A program made the translations under genes and the position numbers. A model generated the notes under the pieces. The model was not told the origin of the DNA. It did no database searches and saw nothing but the letters and a program-made list of their open reading frames with translations. A DNA stretch of 64,000 bases, from NCBI GenBank assembly GCA_963811895.1, contig CAWETE010000003.1, forward strand, positions 62,001 through 126,000. Direction: 5' to 3'. The DNA is from DASSUW01 sp963811895. Lineage in GTDB: Bacteria; Actinomycetota; Thermoleophilia; Solirubrobacterales; Solirubrobacteraceae. Shown here in pieces: positions 24,692 through 33,608 of the stretch (the stretch's first letter is position 1; each line of letters begins with the position of its first letter).

Positions 24692-25401
24692 TCGAGTACG
24701 TGCTCGAGATGGAGGACGTCGAGCGCGTCCACGGCCGCGGCGACGCCGCCGTGCACGCCCTGCGTGGCGTGAGCCTCGGCGTCCTGCCCGGCGAGCTGGT
24801 CGCGGTCATGGGCCCGTCGGGCTCGGGCAAGTCGACGCTGCTCAACCTCGCGGGCGGGCTCGACCGGCCGACGGGCGGCATGGTCAACGTCGAGGGCGTC
24901 GAGCTCGGCTCGCTCTCGCGCGCGGAGCTCGCCGCGCTCCGGCGCCGCAGCGTGGGCTACGTCTTCCAGGAGTTCAACCTCATCCCCGCGCTGACCGCCG
25001 TCGAGAACGTGGCGCTCCCGCGCGAGCTCGACGGCGTGCGCCTGCGCGAGGCGCGCCGCGAGGCGTTCGAGGCGTTGACGGAGGTCGGGCTCGACGACGT
25101 GGCGGACCGCTTCCCGGACGAGCTGTCGGGCGGCCAGCGCCAGCGGATCGCGATCGCCCGCGCGCTGGTCGGGCCGCGCCGGCTCGTGCTGGCCGACGAG
25201 CCGACCGGCGCGCTCGACAGCCGCACCGGCGAGCTGGTGCTGCGGCTCCTGCGCGCCCGCTGCGACGCGGGCGCCTCCGGGGTGCTGGTCACGCACGAGG
25301 CGCGCCACGCCGCGTGGGCGAACCGCGTCGTGTTCCTGCGCGACGGCGCCATGGTCGACGACACGGGCGCCGCGACGCCGGTGGAGGCCCTGCTGCGGTG
25401 A
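24688..25401 (+). CDS. ABC transporter ATP-binding protein (MacB/LolD type)
   Basis: A 237-residue ATPase. Walker A is GPSGSGKST, the Q-loop YVFQEFNLIPALTAVENV is typical of MacB/LolD, the signature is LSGGQRQRIAIARAL and Walker B LVLADEPTGALDS. It pairs with the following FtsX-type permease. The complex probably moves lipids, lipoproteins or antimicrobial compounds from the membrane rather than importing. Its stop overlaps a vestigial GTG start that is a duplicate of the permease start. Confidence 0.93.
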   Translation: MIEYVLEMEDVERVHGRGDAAVHALRGVSLGVLPGELVAVMGPSGSGKSTLLNLAGGLDRPTGGMVNVEGVELGSLSRAELAALRRRSVGYVFQEFNLIPALTAVENVALPRELDGVRLREARREAFEALTEVGLDDVADRFPDELSGGQRQRIAIARALVGPRRLVLADEPTGALDSRTGELVLRLLRARCDAGASGVLVTHEARHAAWANRVVFLRDGAMVDDTGAATPVEALLR

Positions 25402-25510
25402 GCGGCTGGCGGCCCTCACTCCGGATCGCGCGCCGGAGCATCCGCGCACGGCGGGTGCGGCGATGAGCGGCTGGCGGCCCTCACTGCGGATCGCGCGCCG
25501 GAGCATCCGC
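25399..25510 (+). repeat. 47-bp direct repeat at the permease gene start
   Basis: Bases 25399-25445 and 25464-25510 are identical except for one base (C 25421 against G 25486). The first copy carries a GTG start that overlaps the ATPase stop and encodes the same first 15 residues or so. It then terminates after about 22 codons at the TGA overlapping the second start. This looks like a recent tandem duplication of the 5' end of the permease gene. Confidence 0.85.
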
Positions 25511-28144
25511 CGCAATCTCGGGCGGTCGCTGCTCGTGGCCGTGCTCGTCGGTCTTCCCGTGGCCGCCGCGACGATGGTCGACGTCGTCGCGCGCACGCTG
25601 TACTCGCCCGAGCGCGACGCGGCCGTGGCGCTGGGCGTCGCCGACGCCCAGGCGAGCGTGACCGGCTGGTCGCGGCTCGCGACCTACCAGCCCGCGCGCT
25701 GGGGCTCGAACGCCGCGGGCACGGGCAAGCCCGACCGCGATCCCGAATCCGTCGACCTTGCGGCGCTGCTGCCGCCCGGCTCGCACGTCGCGCGCACGCC
25801 CCGGCGCTACATCGTCGGCCTCCAGGAGGGCGAGCGCGGCGTCCGCGCTCAGATCGTCGTGGCCGACCCGCGCGAGTCGCTGCACCGCCACGAGGCGAAG
25901 CTCGAGGACGGCCGCGTGCCCACGCGGCCCGACGAGGTGCTCATCTCCCCGTCGCTCGCCGACCGGATCTCGGCCGGGATCGGCTCCCAGGTCCACCCCG
26001 CCGACGGGCCGCCGCTCACCGTGACCGGGATCGCCGAGGCGCCGTTCTGCATCTCGTGCGAGCAGCTCGTCGCGCTGCCCGGCTCGCGCGCCGCGCGGCT
26101 GGTCGAGGACGAGGCGCCGATCAACCTCGCGAGCGACGGCGCGGAGTACCTCGTCGACCTGCCGCCCGGCGCCTCCGCCGAGGCGCTGTGGCGCGACCTC
26201 GCCGAGCACGGCGTCGGGCTCACGCCGCGCGACGCCTACCTGCACCCCGACCGCTATGAGGACCAGGGTCCCGGCCTGCAGAACATGCGCGACATCGCCA
26301 TGGCCATGCTGATCTCCGGACTCGGCCTGCTGGAGGTCGTGCTGCTGGCCGGCGCCGCCTTCGCCGTGGGAGCGCGCCGCCAGACGCGCGAGCTCGGACT
26401 CGTGGGCGCGAGCGGCGGCAGCGCCCGCCATGTGCGCCGCATCGTGCTCGCCCAGGGACTCGTCCTGGGCGCCCTCGGCGCCGTGCTCGGCGTCGCGTTC
26501 GGGGCGCTCGTCGCGGTCGCCGGACGGCCGCTGTGGGAGCACCTGGAAGACGGCCGGATCGTGAGCTGGGGCTTCGGCCCCTACGAGATCGCCGGCGCCG
26601 CGCTGATCGGCCTGCTCTCCGGTCTCGCCGCCGCCGTCATCCCGGCCGTCGGCGCCGGACGGATGCGGCCCGTGGACGCGCTGGCCGAGCGCTTCCGGAC
26701 GAGCCGCTCGGCGCGCCGGCGCACGGCGACGGCCGGCCTTCTGCTGGTGGCCGCCGGGGTGCTGCTCGCGCTGGCCGGCGACCGGCTGCTGGCCGACGAC
26801 TTCGCCGCGTACGCACGCGAGCTCGAGGCCGCCGCCGGGAAGGGCACCTACCTCACGGCGCCGTCGCCCGGCGGTCCCATGGCGATGGTCGTCGGCGGAG
26901 CGCTGCTGCTCGTCGCCGGGCTCGTGGTGCTCGCGCCGGCCGCGATCGCCGGCCTGGCCACCCCGGCCGCGCGGATGCCGCTCTCCATGAGGCTCGCCAT
27001 GCGCGACGCGGCGCGCCACCGGCACCGGACCGGCCCTGCGACCAGCGCGATCGCCGTCGCCGTGGCGGGCTCGGTGGTGCTCGCGTTCCTGTTCGTGGGC
27101 AACCTGCGCGCCGAGGAGCTGCGCTACGTCCCGTCGCTGCCGCCGCACGTGCTGGCGGTGAGCAACGGTGAGACCGACGCGCGCGGGCTGGAGAGCGCCA
27201 CGAGGCAGGCTTCCGCCGAGTTGCCGGGCTCGACCGCGCACATCCTGCGCGAGCCGCTGAGCCCGGTGCCCGAGGGGCAGTCCGTGCCGGCTGCCTCGGA
27301 GTCGTACCTGCGGCAGATGTACCTCAGCCCCGACGAAGGCGCCTGCGAGCAGAGCTGCACGAGCGGCACGCCCGCGATCGCCGGCAGCGACACGCTCAAC
27401 GAGATCGCCGCCGGCCGCGCGCTCCGCGGACCCGAGCGCGACGCGCTGGCGGCGGGCACGGCGCTCGTGTTCGACCGGGCGCTCTTCCGCGACGGGAGCA
27501 TCCGGGTCGAGATCTCGAGCGACGGCCCCGAGCTGAAGACCGTCGACCTGCCGGCGAGGCTCGTGCGGCGCGAGACGCCCTACACCAGCCTGCCGTCCGC
27601 CCTGATCCCGCCCGCCGTCGCCCGCGAGCACGGCTGGGACGTCGAGCCCGCGCGCGTGCTCATCCCCTATGGCGCCGGGACGACCCCCGACCAGATCGAC
27701 AGCGCGCGCGCCGCCGCGGAGCGGTTCGGCGCAGAGACCTATGTCGAGGAAGGGCCCGACGACGGCTCGCGCGAGATCGCGCTGCTGATCGTGGTCGGCG
27801 TCGCCGCCTTCGTCACGCTGGTCGGCGTCGCGGTCTCGGTCGCCCTGTCGGCCGCCGAGGGCCGCGCCGACCTGGCGACGCTGGCCGCGGTCGGCGCCCC
27901 GCCCCGCCGGCGGCGCGCGCTGGCGGCCGCCCAGGCGCTGCTCGTCGCCGGCCTCGGCTGTGCGCTCGGCGTCGCCTTCGGCACCTTCGTCGCCTACACG
28001 GCGCGGACCACCACCGGCTCGCCCGACTTCGTCATCCCGTGGGTCAACCTCGTGGTCCTGGCGGTCGTGGTGCCGCTGCTCGCGGTGCTCGTCGCCGCGA
28101 TCTTCACGCCGAGCCGGCTGCCGCTCGTGCGCCGCGCTACGTAG
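25463..28144 (+). CDS. FtsX-like ABC transporter permease
   Basis: An 893-residue permease with an N-terminal anchor helix (LLVAVLVGLPVAAATMVDVV), a large external domain, and two FtsX-type blocks of three to four helices (about residues 270-410 and 770-890). A central hydrophobic region lies between them. The layout is that of MacB/LolCE-type transporters with duplicated FtsX cores. With the upstream ATPase it forms a PadR-controlled exporter; cargo unknown. Its 3' end overlaps moaDE by eight bases. Confidence 0.9.
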   Translation: MSGWRPSLRIARRSIRRNLGRSLLVAVLVGLPVAAATMVDVVARTLYSPERDAAVALGVADAQASVTGWSRLATYQPARWGSNAAGTGKPDRDPESVDLAALLPPGSHVARTPRRYIVGLQEGERGVRAQIVVADPRESLHRHEAKLEDGRVPTRPDEVLISPSLADRISAGIGSQVHPADGPPLTVTGIAEAPFCISCEQLVALPGSRAARLVEDEAPINLASDGAEYLVDLPPGASAEALWRDLAEHGVGLTPRDAYLHPDRYEDQGPGLQNMRDIAMAMLISGLGLLEVVLLAGAAFAVGARRQTRELGLVGASGGSARHVRRIVLAQGLVLGALGAVLGVAFGALVAVAGRPLWEHLEDGRIVSWGFGPYEIAGAALIGLLSGLAAAVIPAVGAGRMRPVDALAERFRTSRSARRRTATAGLLLVAAGVLLALAGDRLLADDFAAYARELEAAAGKGTYLTAPSPGGPMAMVVGGALLLVAGLVVLAPAAIAGLATPAARMPLSMRLAMRDAARHRHRTGPATSAIAVAVAGSVVLAFLFVGNLRAEELRYVPSLPPHVLAVSNGETDARGLESATRQASAELPGSTAHILREPLSPVPEGQSVPAASESYLRQMYLSPDEGACEQSCTSGTPAIAGSDTLNEIAAGRALRGPERDALAAGTALVFDRALFRDGSIRVEISSDGPELKTVDLPARLVRRETPYTSLPSALIPPAVAREHGWDVEPARVLIPYGAGTTPDQIDSARAAAERFGAETYVEEGPDDGSREIALLIVVGVAAFVTLVGVAVSVALSAAEGRADLATLAAVGAPPRRRRALAAAQALLVAGLGCALGVAFGTFVAYTARTTTGSPDFVIPWVNLVVLAVVVPLLAVLVAAIFTPSRLPLVRRAT

Positions 28145-28787
28145 GCGGGAGAGTTCCCTCGACGCGGCGGCGGCCGGTCTCGCTGACCTCGACCTTCCAG
28201 ATCGGCGCCTCCGCCTTGACGCGGTCGATCAGGGCGCGCGCGCCGGCGAACGCCTCGCCGCGGTGCGGCGCCGAGGCGGCGACGATCACCGACGGCTCGG
28301 ACAGCGCGACGGTGCCGGTGCGGTGCTCGATCGCCGCCGCGCAGAGGCCGTGGCGCTCGACCTCCTCGGCCGCGATCGCCTCGAGCTTCGACACGGCCAT
28401 CTCGGCGTAGGCCTCGTAGTCGAGCTCGGGCACCTCGCGCGTGACGCCCTCGAAGACCACGACGCCGCCGGCGCGAGGGTCGCGCACGGCATGAGCGAGG
28501 GCGGCGACGTCGAGCGGCTCGTCCGTGACGCGGACGTGGATCGCCGCCCCGCCGCTGACCGGCGGCACGAGCGCGATCTCGTCGCCGGCGCTCACGGGCG
28601 AGTCGGCGGCCGCGTACTCGCGGTTGACCGCCACCACGCACTCGCGCGGCCGCAGCTCGCCGACCGGCGTGCCGGCCATCGCCGCGAGCACGTCGGCCAC
28701 GCGGGCGCCGTCGGGCAGCTCGACCTCGAGCCGGTCGGTGCCGGCTCGCTCACGCAGGCCGGCGAAGAGGCGGACGGAGACGACCAT
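28137..28787 (-). CDS. moaX: molybdopterin synthase, MoaD-MoaE fusion (MoaX-like)
   Basis: A 216-residue fusion. Residues 1-80 form the ubiquitin-like MoaD small subunit, ending in LVPPVSGG, the diglycine that carries the sulfur as thiocarboxylate. Residues 82-216 are MoaE, with VVFEGVTREV and the catalytic lysine region KAEAPIWKVE. The enzyme converts cyclic pyranopterin monophosphate to molybdopterin. In the fusion the diglycine is internal. Mycobacterium tuberculosis MoaX, of the same design, is cleaved after this motif, so cleavage is expected here. Confidence 0.92.
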   Translation of the reverse strand: MVVSVRLFAGLRERAGTDRLEVELPDGARVADVLAAMAGTPVGELRPRECVVAVNREYAAADSPVSAGDEIALVPPVSGGAAIHVRVTDEPLDVAALAHAVRDPRAGGVVVFEGVTREVPELDYEAYAEMAVSKLEAIAAEEVERHGLCAAAIEHRTGTVALSEPSVIVAASAPHRGEAFAGARALIDRVKAEAPIWKVEVSETGRRRVEGTLPPT

Positions 28788-30147
28788 CGTTCGCCGATCG
28801 TACGAGGTCCGCCGTCCAGGGTGGCGCCGTGGCCGCGGCCTCGAGCGCGTCGACGGCCGCCGGGCAGAGACCGCTGCCGCGCTGCTCGCGCACGATCTCC
28901 AGCGCCCGCTCGTGCGGCATCGCGTCGCGGTACGGGCGGTCGGCGGTCAGCGCCTCGAAGATGTCCGCCACCGCGAGGATGCGTGCCGGGCGCGAGAGGT
29001 CGAAGGCCGACAGGCCGCGGTGGTAGCCCTTGCCGTCGAGCCGCTCGTGGTGGTTGGCGGCGGTCTCGACGATGGCGGTGAAGCACGCCACCCGCGAGAG
29101 GATCTGGTGCGTGTAGCGGGGGTGCTCGCGGATCGCCGCCATCTCCTCGGGATCGAGCTTGCCCGGCTTGTCGAGGATGCGGCTCGAGACCGCGAGCTTG
29201 CCGACGTCGTGCAGCAGCCCGGCGCGGCGCAGGTCCCGCAGCCCTTCCGCGCCCTCCCCCATGACCTCGCCGATCCCGACCGCCCAGCGGGCGACCTCGG
29301 ACGAGTGGCGGGCGGTGAACGGCGACTTGGCGTCGATCACGCGGGCGAAGGCGTCGGCCACGCGGTCGAGCTCCTCGTCGCCGGCCGTCCGCACGCGGTC
29401 GGCGGGCTCCCAGGTGGCGACCGCGGGCACCATCCGCGGGTCCTCGAACGGGCCCCAGAAGCGGCGGTCGTCGCGGATCGAGAGCAGGGCGTCGACCAGC
29501 GCGGGATCGAACCAGCGGCCGCGGCGCTTGAGCGCCATCGCCAGCGCGCCCGGCAGGCCGACCGTGCGGACGAACACCTCGAGCGTCTGGGCGAGGCACA
29601 GGATGCGGCCGAGCAGCGGGATCTCCTCGCCGCGCAGGCCGAGCGGCTGCCCGGCGCCGTCCCAGTGCTCGTCGAGCGCGCGGATGGCCGCCTGCGTGGC
29701 CTCCGGCAGCTCGAGCATGCGCGCGATCTCGGCGCCGCGCTCGCAGCGCGTGCCGATCACCTCGCGCGTGACCTCGTCCTCCGCCGTGATGCGCCGCATC
29801 TGGCGGGCCTTGGCCAGCGCGCCGCCGCCCGGCGCGACGTTGTCCCACGTGTACTTCGCCAACGTGCCGGGCCGCGACCAGTCGACGACCTTCATCGCGC
29901 GCTTGGTCGCGTGGTCGTCGGCCGCGAAGAGCGACGACAGGCGCGCCGCGTTGCTCGAGCAGCCCGCGTCCTTGAGCAGCAGCGCGTAGAAGAGCGCCGA
30001 GCGCTCCTCCTCGCCGAGCCCGAGCTGCTCGCCCAGGCGCATGCCGATCGCGGTGGTGCGGACGGCGTGGCCGGGCGGCTCGCCCTCGGTGATGTCGAGC
30101 GCGTACGAGAGCGCGCCGAGCACCTCCGAGAGCGCGACCTGCGTCAC
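28750..30147 (-). CDS. HD-GYP domain protein (c-di-GMP phosphodiesterase-like)
   Basis: A 465-residue protein with two HD-type regions. The first is a divergent N-terminal HD-like module (about residues 15-220). The second is a C-terminal HD-GYP domain with LLHDVGKLAV (about residues 345-354), HHERLDGKGYHRG and the later ARILAVADIFEALTADRPYR. In the GYP motif the proline is histidine (GYH). Metal ligands are kept, so hydrolysis of c-di-GMP remains possible. The GTG start overlaps the upstream GGDEF-EAL gene by four bases, and the gene's end overlaps moaDE by 38. Confidence 0.88.
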   Translation of the reverse strand: MTQVALSEVLGALSYALDITEGEPPGHAVRTTAIGMRLGEQLGLGEEERSALFYALLLKDAGCSSNAARLSSLFAADDHATKRAMKVVDWSRPGTLAKYTWDNVAPGGGALAKARQMRRITAEDEVTREVIGTRCERGAEIARMLELPEATQAAIRALDEHWDGAGQPLGLRGEEIPLLGRILCLAQTLEVFVRTVGLPGALAMALKRRGRWFDPALVDALLSIRDDRRFWGPFEDPRMVPAVATWEPADRVRTAGDEELDRVADAFARVIDAKSPFTARHSSEVARWAVGIGEVMGEGAEGLRDLRRAGLLHDVGKLAVSSRILDKPGKLDPEEMAAIREHPRYTHQILSRVACFTAIVETAANHHERLDGKGYHRGLSAFDLSRPARILAVADIFEALTADRPYRDAMPHERALEIVREQRGSGLCPAAVDALEAAATAPPWTADLVRSANDGRLRPPLRRPA

Positions 30148-32105
30148 AGCAGGCCTTCGAGCTCGTCCGCGGGCAGCGGCCGCGAGAGCAGGAAGCCCTG
30201 GGCGTGGTCGCAGCCCATGGCCACGAGCCGCTGGAGCTGGCCGTCGGTCTCGATGCCCTCGGGGATCACGCCCATGCCGAGCGCGCGCGCCATGCCCACG
30301 ATCGCCTCGACGATCGCGCCGTCGCCGTCGCCCTGCTCGCCGAGACCGGCGACGAACGCGCGGTCGACCTTCAGCCCGTCCAGCGGGTAGCGCTGGAGGT
30401 AGCGCAGCGACGAGTAGCCGGTCCCGAAGTCGTCGAGCAGGAGCCGGACGCCGAGCGCCTGCAGCAGCTCGATGGTCAGCGCCGTGCCGGGCGTCTCTTC
30501 CAGCAGCAGGCGCTCGGTGATCTCGAGGCCGAGCGCGTCCGGGTGCAGGCCGGTGTCCGCGAGGATCTCCTGGACGGTGTCGACGAAGTCGGGGGTCGCC
30601 ATCTGGCGGGCGGAGACGTTCACGGTGAGGCGCAGGCCGGGATCGCGCTGCTGCCAGCGCGCGACCTGCTCGCAGGCGACGCGCAGGACGTAGGCGCCGA
30701 GCGGGACCACGAGCCCGCTCTCCTCGGCCATGGGGATGAAGTCGGCGGGCGGGATGTTGCCGCGCTCGGGGTGGTCCCAGCGCACGAGCGCCTCGACGCC
30801 CGCCACCTGGCGCCCGGGCAGGCGGTAGTAGGGCTGGTAGGCGACCCACAGCCGGCCCTCGCCCTCGAGCGCGCGGCGCAGGTCGCCCTCCATGCGCAGG
30901 CGCGCGGTGATGCGGTCGCGCAGCCCGGCGTCGAACATCTCGTAGCGGCCGCGGCCGAGCTCCTTGGCCTGGTACATGGCCGCGTCGGCGTCCGAGAGCA
31001 GCTCCTCGGGCCCGCGGTCCGAGCCGGCCTCGGTGACCACCACGCCGACGCTGACGGAGCCGTAGCGCTCCTCGCCGCCGACGATGAAGGGGTCCTCGAA
31101 GGCGCGCACGAGCCGCTCGGCGATCAGCGCGGCGTGCGCCGAGTCCTCGATGTCCTCGCACAGGACGGCGAACTCGTCGCCGCCGAAGCGCGCCACGGTG
31201 TCGGAGGCGCGCAGCTCCTCGCGCATGCGCGGTCCGATGGCGTGCAGCAGCTCGTCGCCGGCGCTGTGGCCGAGCGAGTCGTTGATGACCTTGAGGTTGT
31301 CGAGGTCGAGGAAGAAGAGCGCGACGTGGCCGTTCTCGCGCTTGGCGCGCTCGAGCGCGTGCCCGAGGCGGTCGAGCAGCAGCGTGCGGTTGGGCAGCCC
31401 GGTGAGCGCGTCGTGCAGCGCGTCGTGGCGGATCTGCTGCTCGTACCGCTGTCGGCCGATGGCGCCGGCGAGCATGTGGGCGACCGACTGGAGGAAGTCG
31501 ACGTCGCTCTCGAGCAGCTCGTCCGAGCCGACGGTCAGGACGCCCATGGGATCCTCGTGGCGGCCGATGATGACGCTGGTGCGCCTCGTTGCGTCCTCGA
31601 CGTGCTCGACGATCCTCACGTCCTCGACGTCGAGCGTCTCGGCCACTGCCTTGACCGCTTCGTCGAATACCGCCTCGAGTGCCGCACGCTGCATGACGAG
31701 ATCGCCAAGGCGGGCGACGACCGACTGCCGTGCAAGCGCGGCGCGCCGCTCGCCCACCCCGCGCGTCGAGCACTGGATCTCCTCGCCGACGCAGCGGGCG
31801 GTGGTCTCCACCCACTCCCAGTGGCCGGCGGCATGGCGCCAGCGGTACTCCACGGTGACGATCTCGCCCTCGACCACGGCGCGCGCCATCTCCTGCTGGA
31901 CGGGCGCGATGTCCTCCGGGTGCATGAACCTCCAGCAGGCCTGCCCGATGACGTCCTCTGGCTGGTAGCCGCCGAGCGTCGCGACCGACGGCGAGACGTA
32001 CAGGTAGTGGCCGGCGAGGTCGTGCAGGGTGACGACATCCGTCGCGTTGTCCGCGAGGAGGCGGTACAGCTGCTCAGGGGTGGTCCTCGTCGTCGCCGAC
32101 GTCAT
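30144..32105 (-). CDS. PAS-GAF-like-GGDEF-EAL c-di-GMP signalling protein
   Basis: A 653-residue protein. A PAS domain (about residues 10-120, with YRWRHAAGHWEWVETTARCV) is followed by a GAF-like region (about 125-215). The GGDEF domain has an intact site (RFGGDEFAVL) and a product-inhibition site RASD five residues before it. The EAL domain has GVEALVRWDHP, LLDDFGTGYSSL and LKVDRAFV. Both catalytic domains look active, so it may make or degrade c-di-GMP depending on the PAS signal. It is soluble, with no membrane helix. It is coupled to the HD-GYP gene and divergent from moaC. Confidence 0.93.
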   Translation of the reverse strand: MTSATTRTTPEQLYRLLADNATDVVTLHDLAGHYLYVSPSVATLGGYQPEDVIGQACWRFMHPEDIAPVQQEMARAVVEGEIVTVEYRWRHAAGHWEWVETTARCVGEEIQCSTRGVGERRAALARQSVVARLGDLVMQRAALEAVFDEAVKAVAETLDVEDVRIVEHVEDATRRTSVIIGRHEDPMGVLTVGSDELLESDVDFLQSVAHMLAGAIGRQRYEQQIRHDALHDALTGLPNRTLLLDRLGHALERAKRENGHVALFFLDLDNLKVINDSLGHSAGDELLHAIGPRMREELRASDTVARFGGDEFAVLCEDIEDSAHAALIAERLVRAFEDPFIVGGEERYGSVSVGVVVTEAGSDRGPEELLSDADAAMYQAKELGRGRYEMFDAGLRDRITARLRMEGDLRRALEGEGRLWVAYQPYYRLPGRQVAGVEALVRWDHPERGNIPPADFIPMAEESGLVVPLGAYVLRVACEQVARWQQRDPGLRLTVNVSARQMATPDFVDTVQEILADTGLHPDALGLEITERLLLEETPGTALTIELLQALGVRLLLDDFGTGYSSLRYLQRYPLDGLKVDRAFVAGLGEQGDGDGAIVEAIVGMARALGMGVIPEGIETDGQLQRLVAMGCDHAQGFLLSRPLPADELEGLL

Positions 32106-32145
32106 GGCCCTTGCATCGGCGGGAGCGGGGATACCATTGAGTCGG

Positions 32146-32622
32146 ATGGAGGGCTCGGCGCTCACACACTTGGACGCTGCCGGTCGCGCGCGGATGGTCG
32201 ACGTCAGCGCGAAGACGGCCACGGAGCGGTACGCCCGCGCCCGCGCGGTCGTGCGCATGTCGCGCGAGGCCGCCGCCCGGGTGGCCGCGGGCGACAACCC
32301 GAAGGGCGACGTGGCGGCGGTCGCGCGGATCGCCGCGATCCAGGCCGCCAAGCGCACCGACGAGCTGATCCCGCTCTGCCACTCGCTGCCGCTCACGCAC
32401 GTGGACACGGACATCGCCATCGATCCCGAGGCGGGCACTGTGAGCATCGTCACAGAGGCCCGGACCACGGCTCGCACGGGCGTCGAGATGGAGGCCCTCG
32501 TGGCCGCATCGGTCGGCGCGCTGACCGTCTACGACATGGTCAAGGGGATCGAGCCCGGAGTGGTCATCGAGCGCGTGGAGCTGCTCGACAAGACCGGCGG
32601 GAAGGCGGACTTCCACCGATGA
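32146..32622 (+). CDS. moaC: cyclic pyranopterin monophosphate synthase MoaC
   Basis: A 158-residue enzyme that completes the first step of molybdenum cofactor synthesis with MoaA. Characteristic segments are MVDVSAKTATERYARARAVV, the active-site region ELIPLCHSLPLTHVDTDI and EARTTARTGVEMEALVAASV. The C-terminal VELLDKTGGKADF is also typical. Start ATG 32146 gives the normal MoaC N-terminus. It overlaps moaA by four bases (ATGA). Confidence 0.95.
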   Translation: MEGSALTHLDAAGRARMVDVSAKTATERYARARAVVRMSREAAARVAAGDNPKGDVAAVARIAAIQAAKRTDELIPLCHSLPLTHVDTDIAIDPEAGTVSIVTEARTTARTGVEMEALVAASVGALTVYDMVKGIEPGVVIERVELLDKTGGKADFHR

Positions 32623-33608
32623 AGCCGCTCGTCGACGGCCACGGACGCGCGATCGGCGACGTTCGCATCTCCGTCACCGACCGCTGCAACTTCCGCTGCC
32701 AGTACTGCATGCCGGCCGACGGCCTGCCCTGGCTCGAGCGCTCCGCGCTGCTGTCGTACGAGGAGATCGAGCGCCTCGTGCGCCTGCTGGCCTCGATGGG
32801 CGTGCACGACGTGCGGCTGACCGGCGGGGAGCCGCTGGTGCGGCGCGAGCTGTGGCGCCTGATCGAGCAGCTCTCGACGATCCCCGGGGTCGAGGACCTC
32901 TCGCTGACCACCAACGGCTACCTGCTCACGCGCCAGGTCGAGCAGCTCGTGGCGGCCGGCCTGAAGCGCATCAACGTCTCGCTCGACTCGCTGGCGCCCG
33001 ATCGCTTCTTCCAGCTCACGCGGCGCGACTCGCTGGCCCAGGTGCTGGAGGGGCTGGAGGCCGCGCAGCAGCACCCGGAGCTGCGCCCGATCAAGGTCAA
33101 CGTGGTGGCGCTGAAGGACTTCACCGAGGACGAGGTGCTGCGGTTCGCCGAGTTCGCGCGCCAGAACCCGTACGAGGTCCGCTTCATCGAGTTCATGCCG
33201 CTCGACGCCGACCGCGCCTGGACGCGCGACAAGGTGCTCGCCAACGCCGAGATCGTGCGGATGATCGACGAGGTGTATCCGCTCGAGCCGGTCGGCCGCG
33301 AACGCCACGGCACCGCGCGCCGCTACCGCTTCGCCGACGGCACCGGCGAGATGGGCTTCATCTCCCCCGTCACCGAGCCCTTCTGCGGCGACTGCAACCG
33401 GATCCGCCTGACCGCCGAGGGCGAGCTCCGCACGTGCCTCTTCTCGATGACCGAGACCGACCTGCGCGGGCCTATGCGCGCCGGGGCTACGGACGCCGAG
33501 CTGGAGGAGCTGATCCGCGACGCGGTCTGGCGCAAGGAGCTCAAGCACCACGTCAACGATCCGGGGTTCGTGCAGCCGACCCGGACGATGTCGCAGATCG
33601 GCGGATGA
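32619..33608 (+). CDS. moaA: GTP 3',8-cyclase MoaA (radical SAM)
   Basis: A 329-residue radical SAM enzyme. The N-terminal CxxxCxxC cluster is CNFRCQYC (about residues 24-31). LTGGEPLVRRELW lies in the SAM-binding region, and a second C-terminal 4Fe-4S site is CGDCNRIRLTAEGELRTC. It ends with the conserved Gly-Gly tail needed for activity (SQIGG). It converts GTP to the 3',8-cyclic intermediate used by MoaC. Coupled to moaC and moeA by four-base overlaps. Confidence 0.96.
   Translation: MKPLVDGHGRAIGDVRISVTDRCNFRCQYCMPADGLPWLERSALLSYEEIERLVRLLASMGVHDVRLTGGEPLVRRELWRLIEQLSTIPGVEDLSLTTNGYLLTRQVEQLVAAGLKRINVSLDSLAPDRFFQLTRRDSLAQVLEGLEAAQQHPELRPIKVNVVALKDFTEDEVLRFAEFARQNPYEVRFIEFMPLDADRAWTRDKVLANAEIVRMIDEVYPLEPVGRERHGTARRYRFADGTGEMGFISPVTEPFCGDCNRIRLTAEGELRTCLFSMTETDLRGPMRAGATDAELEELIRDAVWRKELKHHVNDPGFVQPTRTMSQIGG

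Noticed and set aside
30204..32600. Long plus-strand frame opposite the GGDEF-EAL gene, running into moaA
   Set aside because: It is the antisense shadow of a high-GC gene: no domain, skewed His/Val/Ala/Arg composition. The sense strand encodes clear PAS, GGDEF and EAL motifs.
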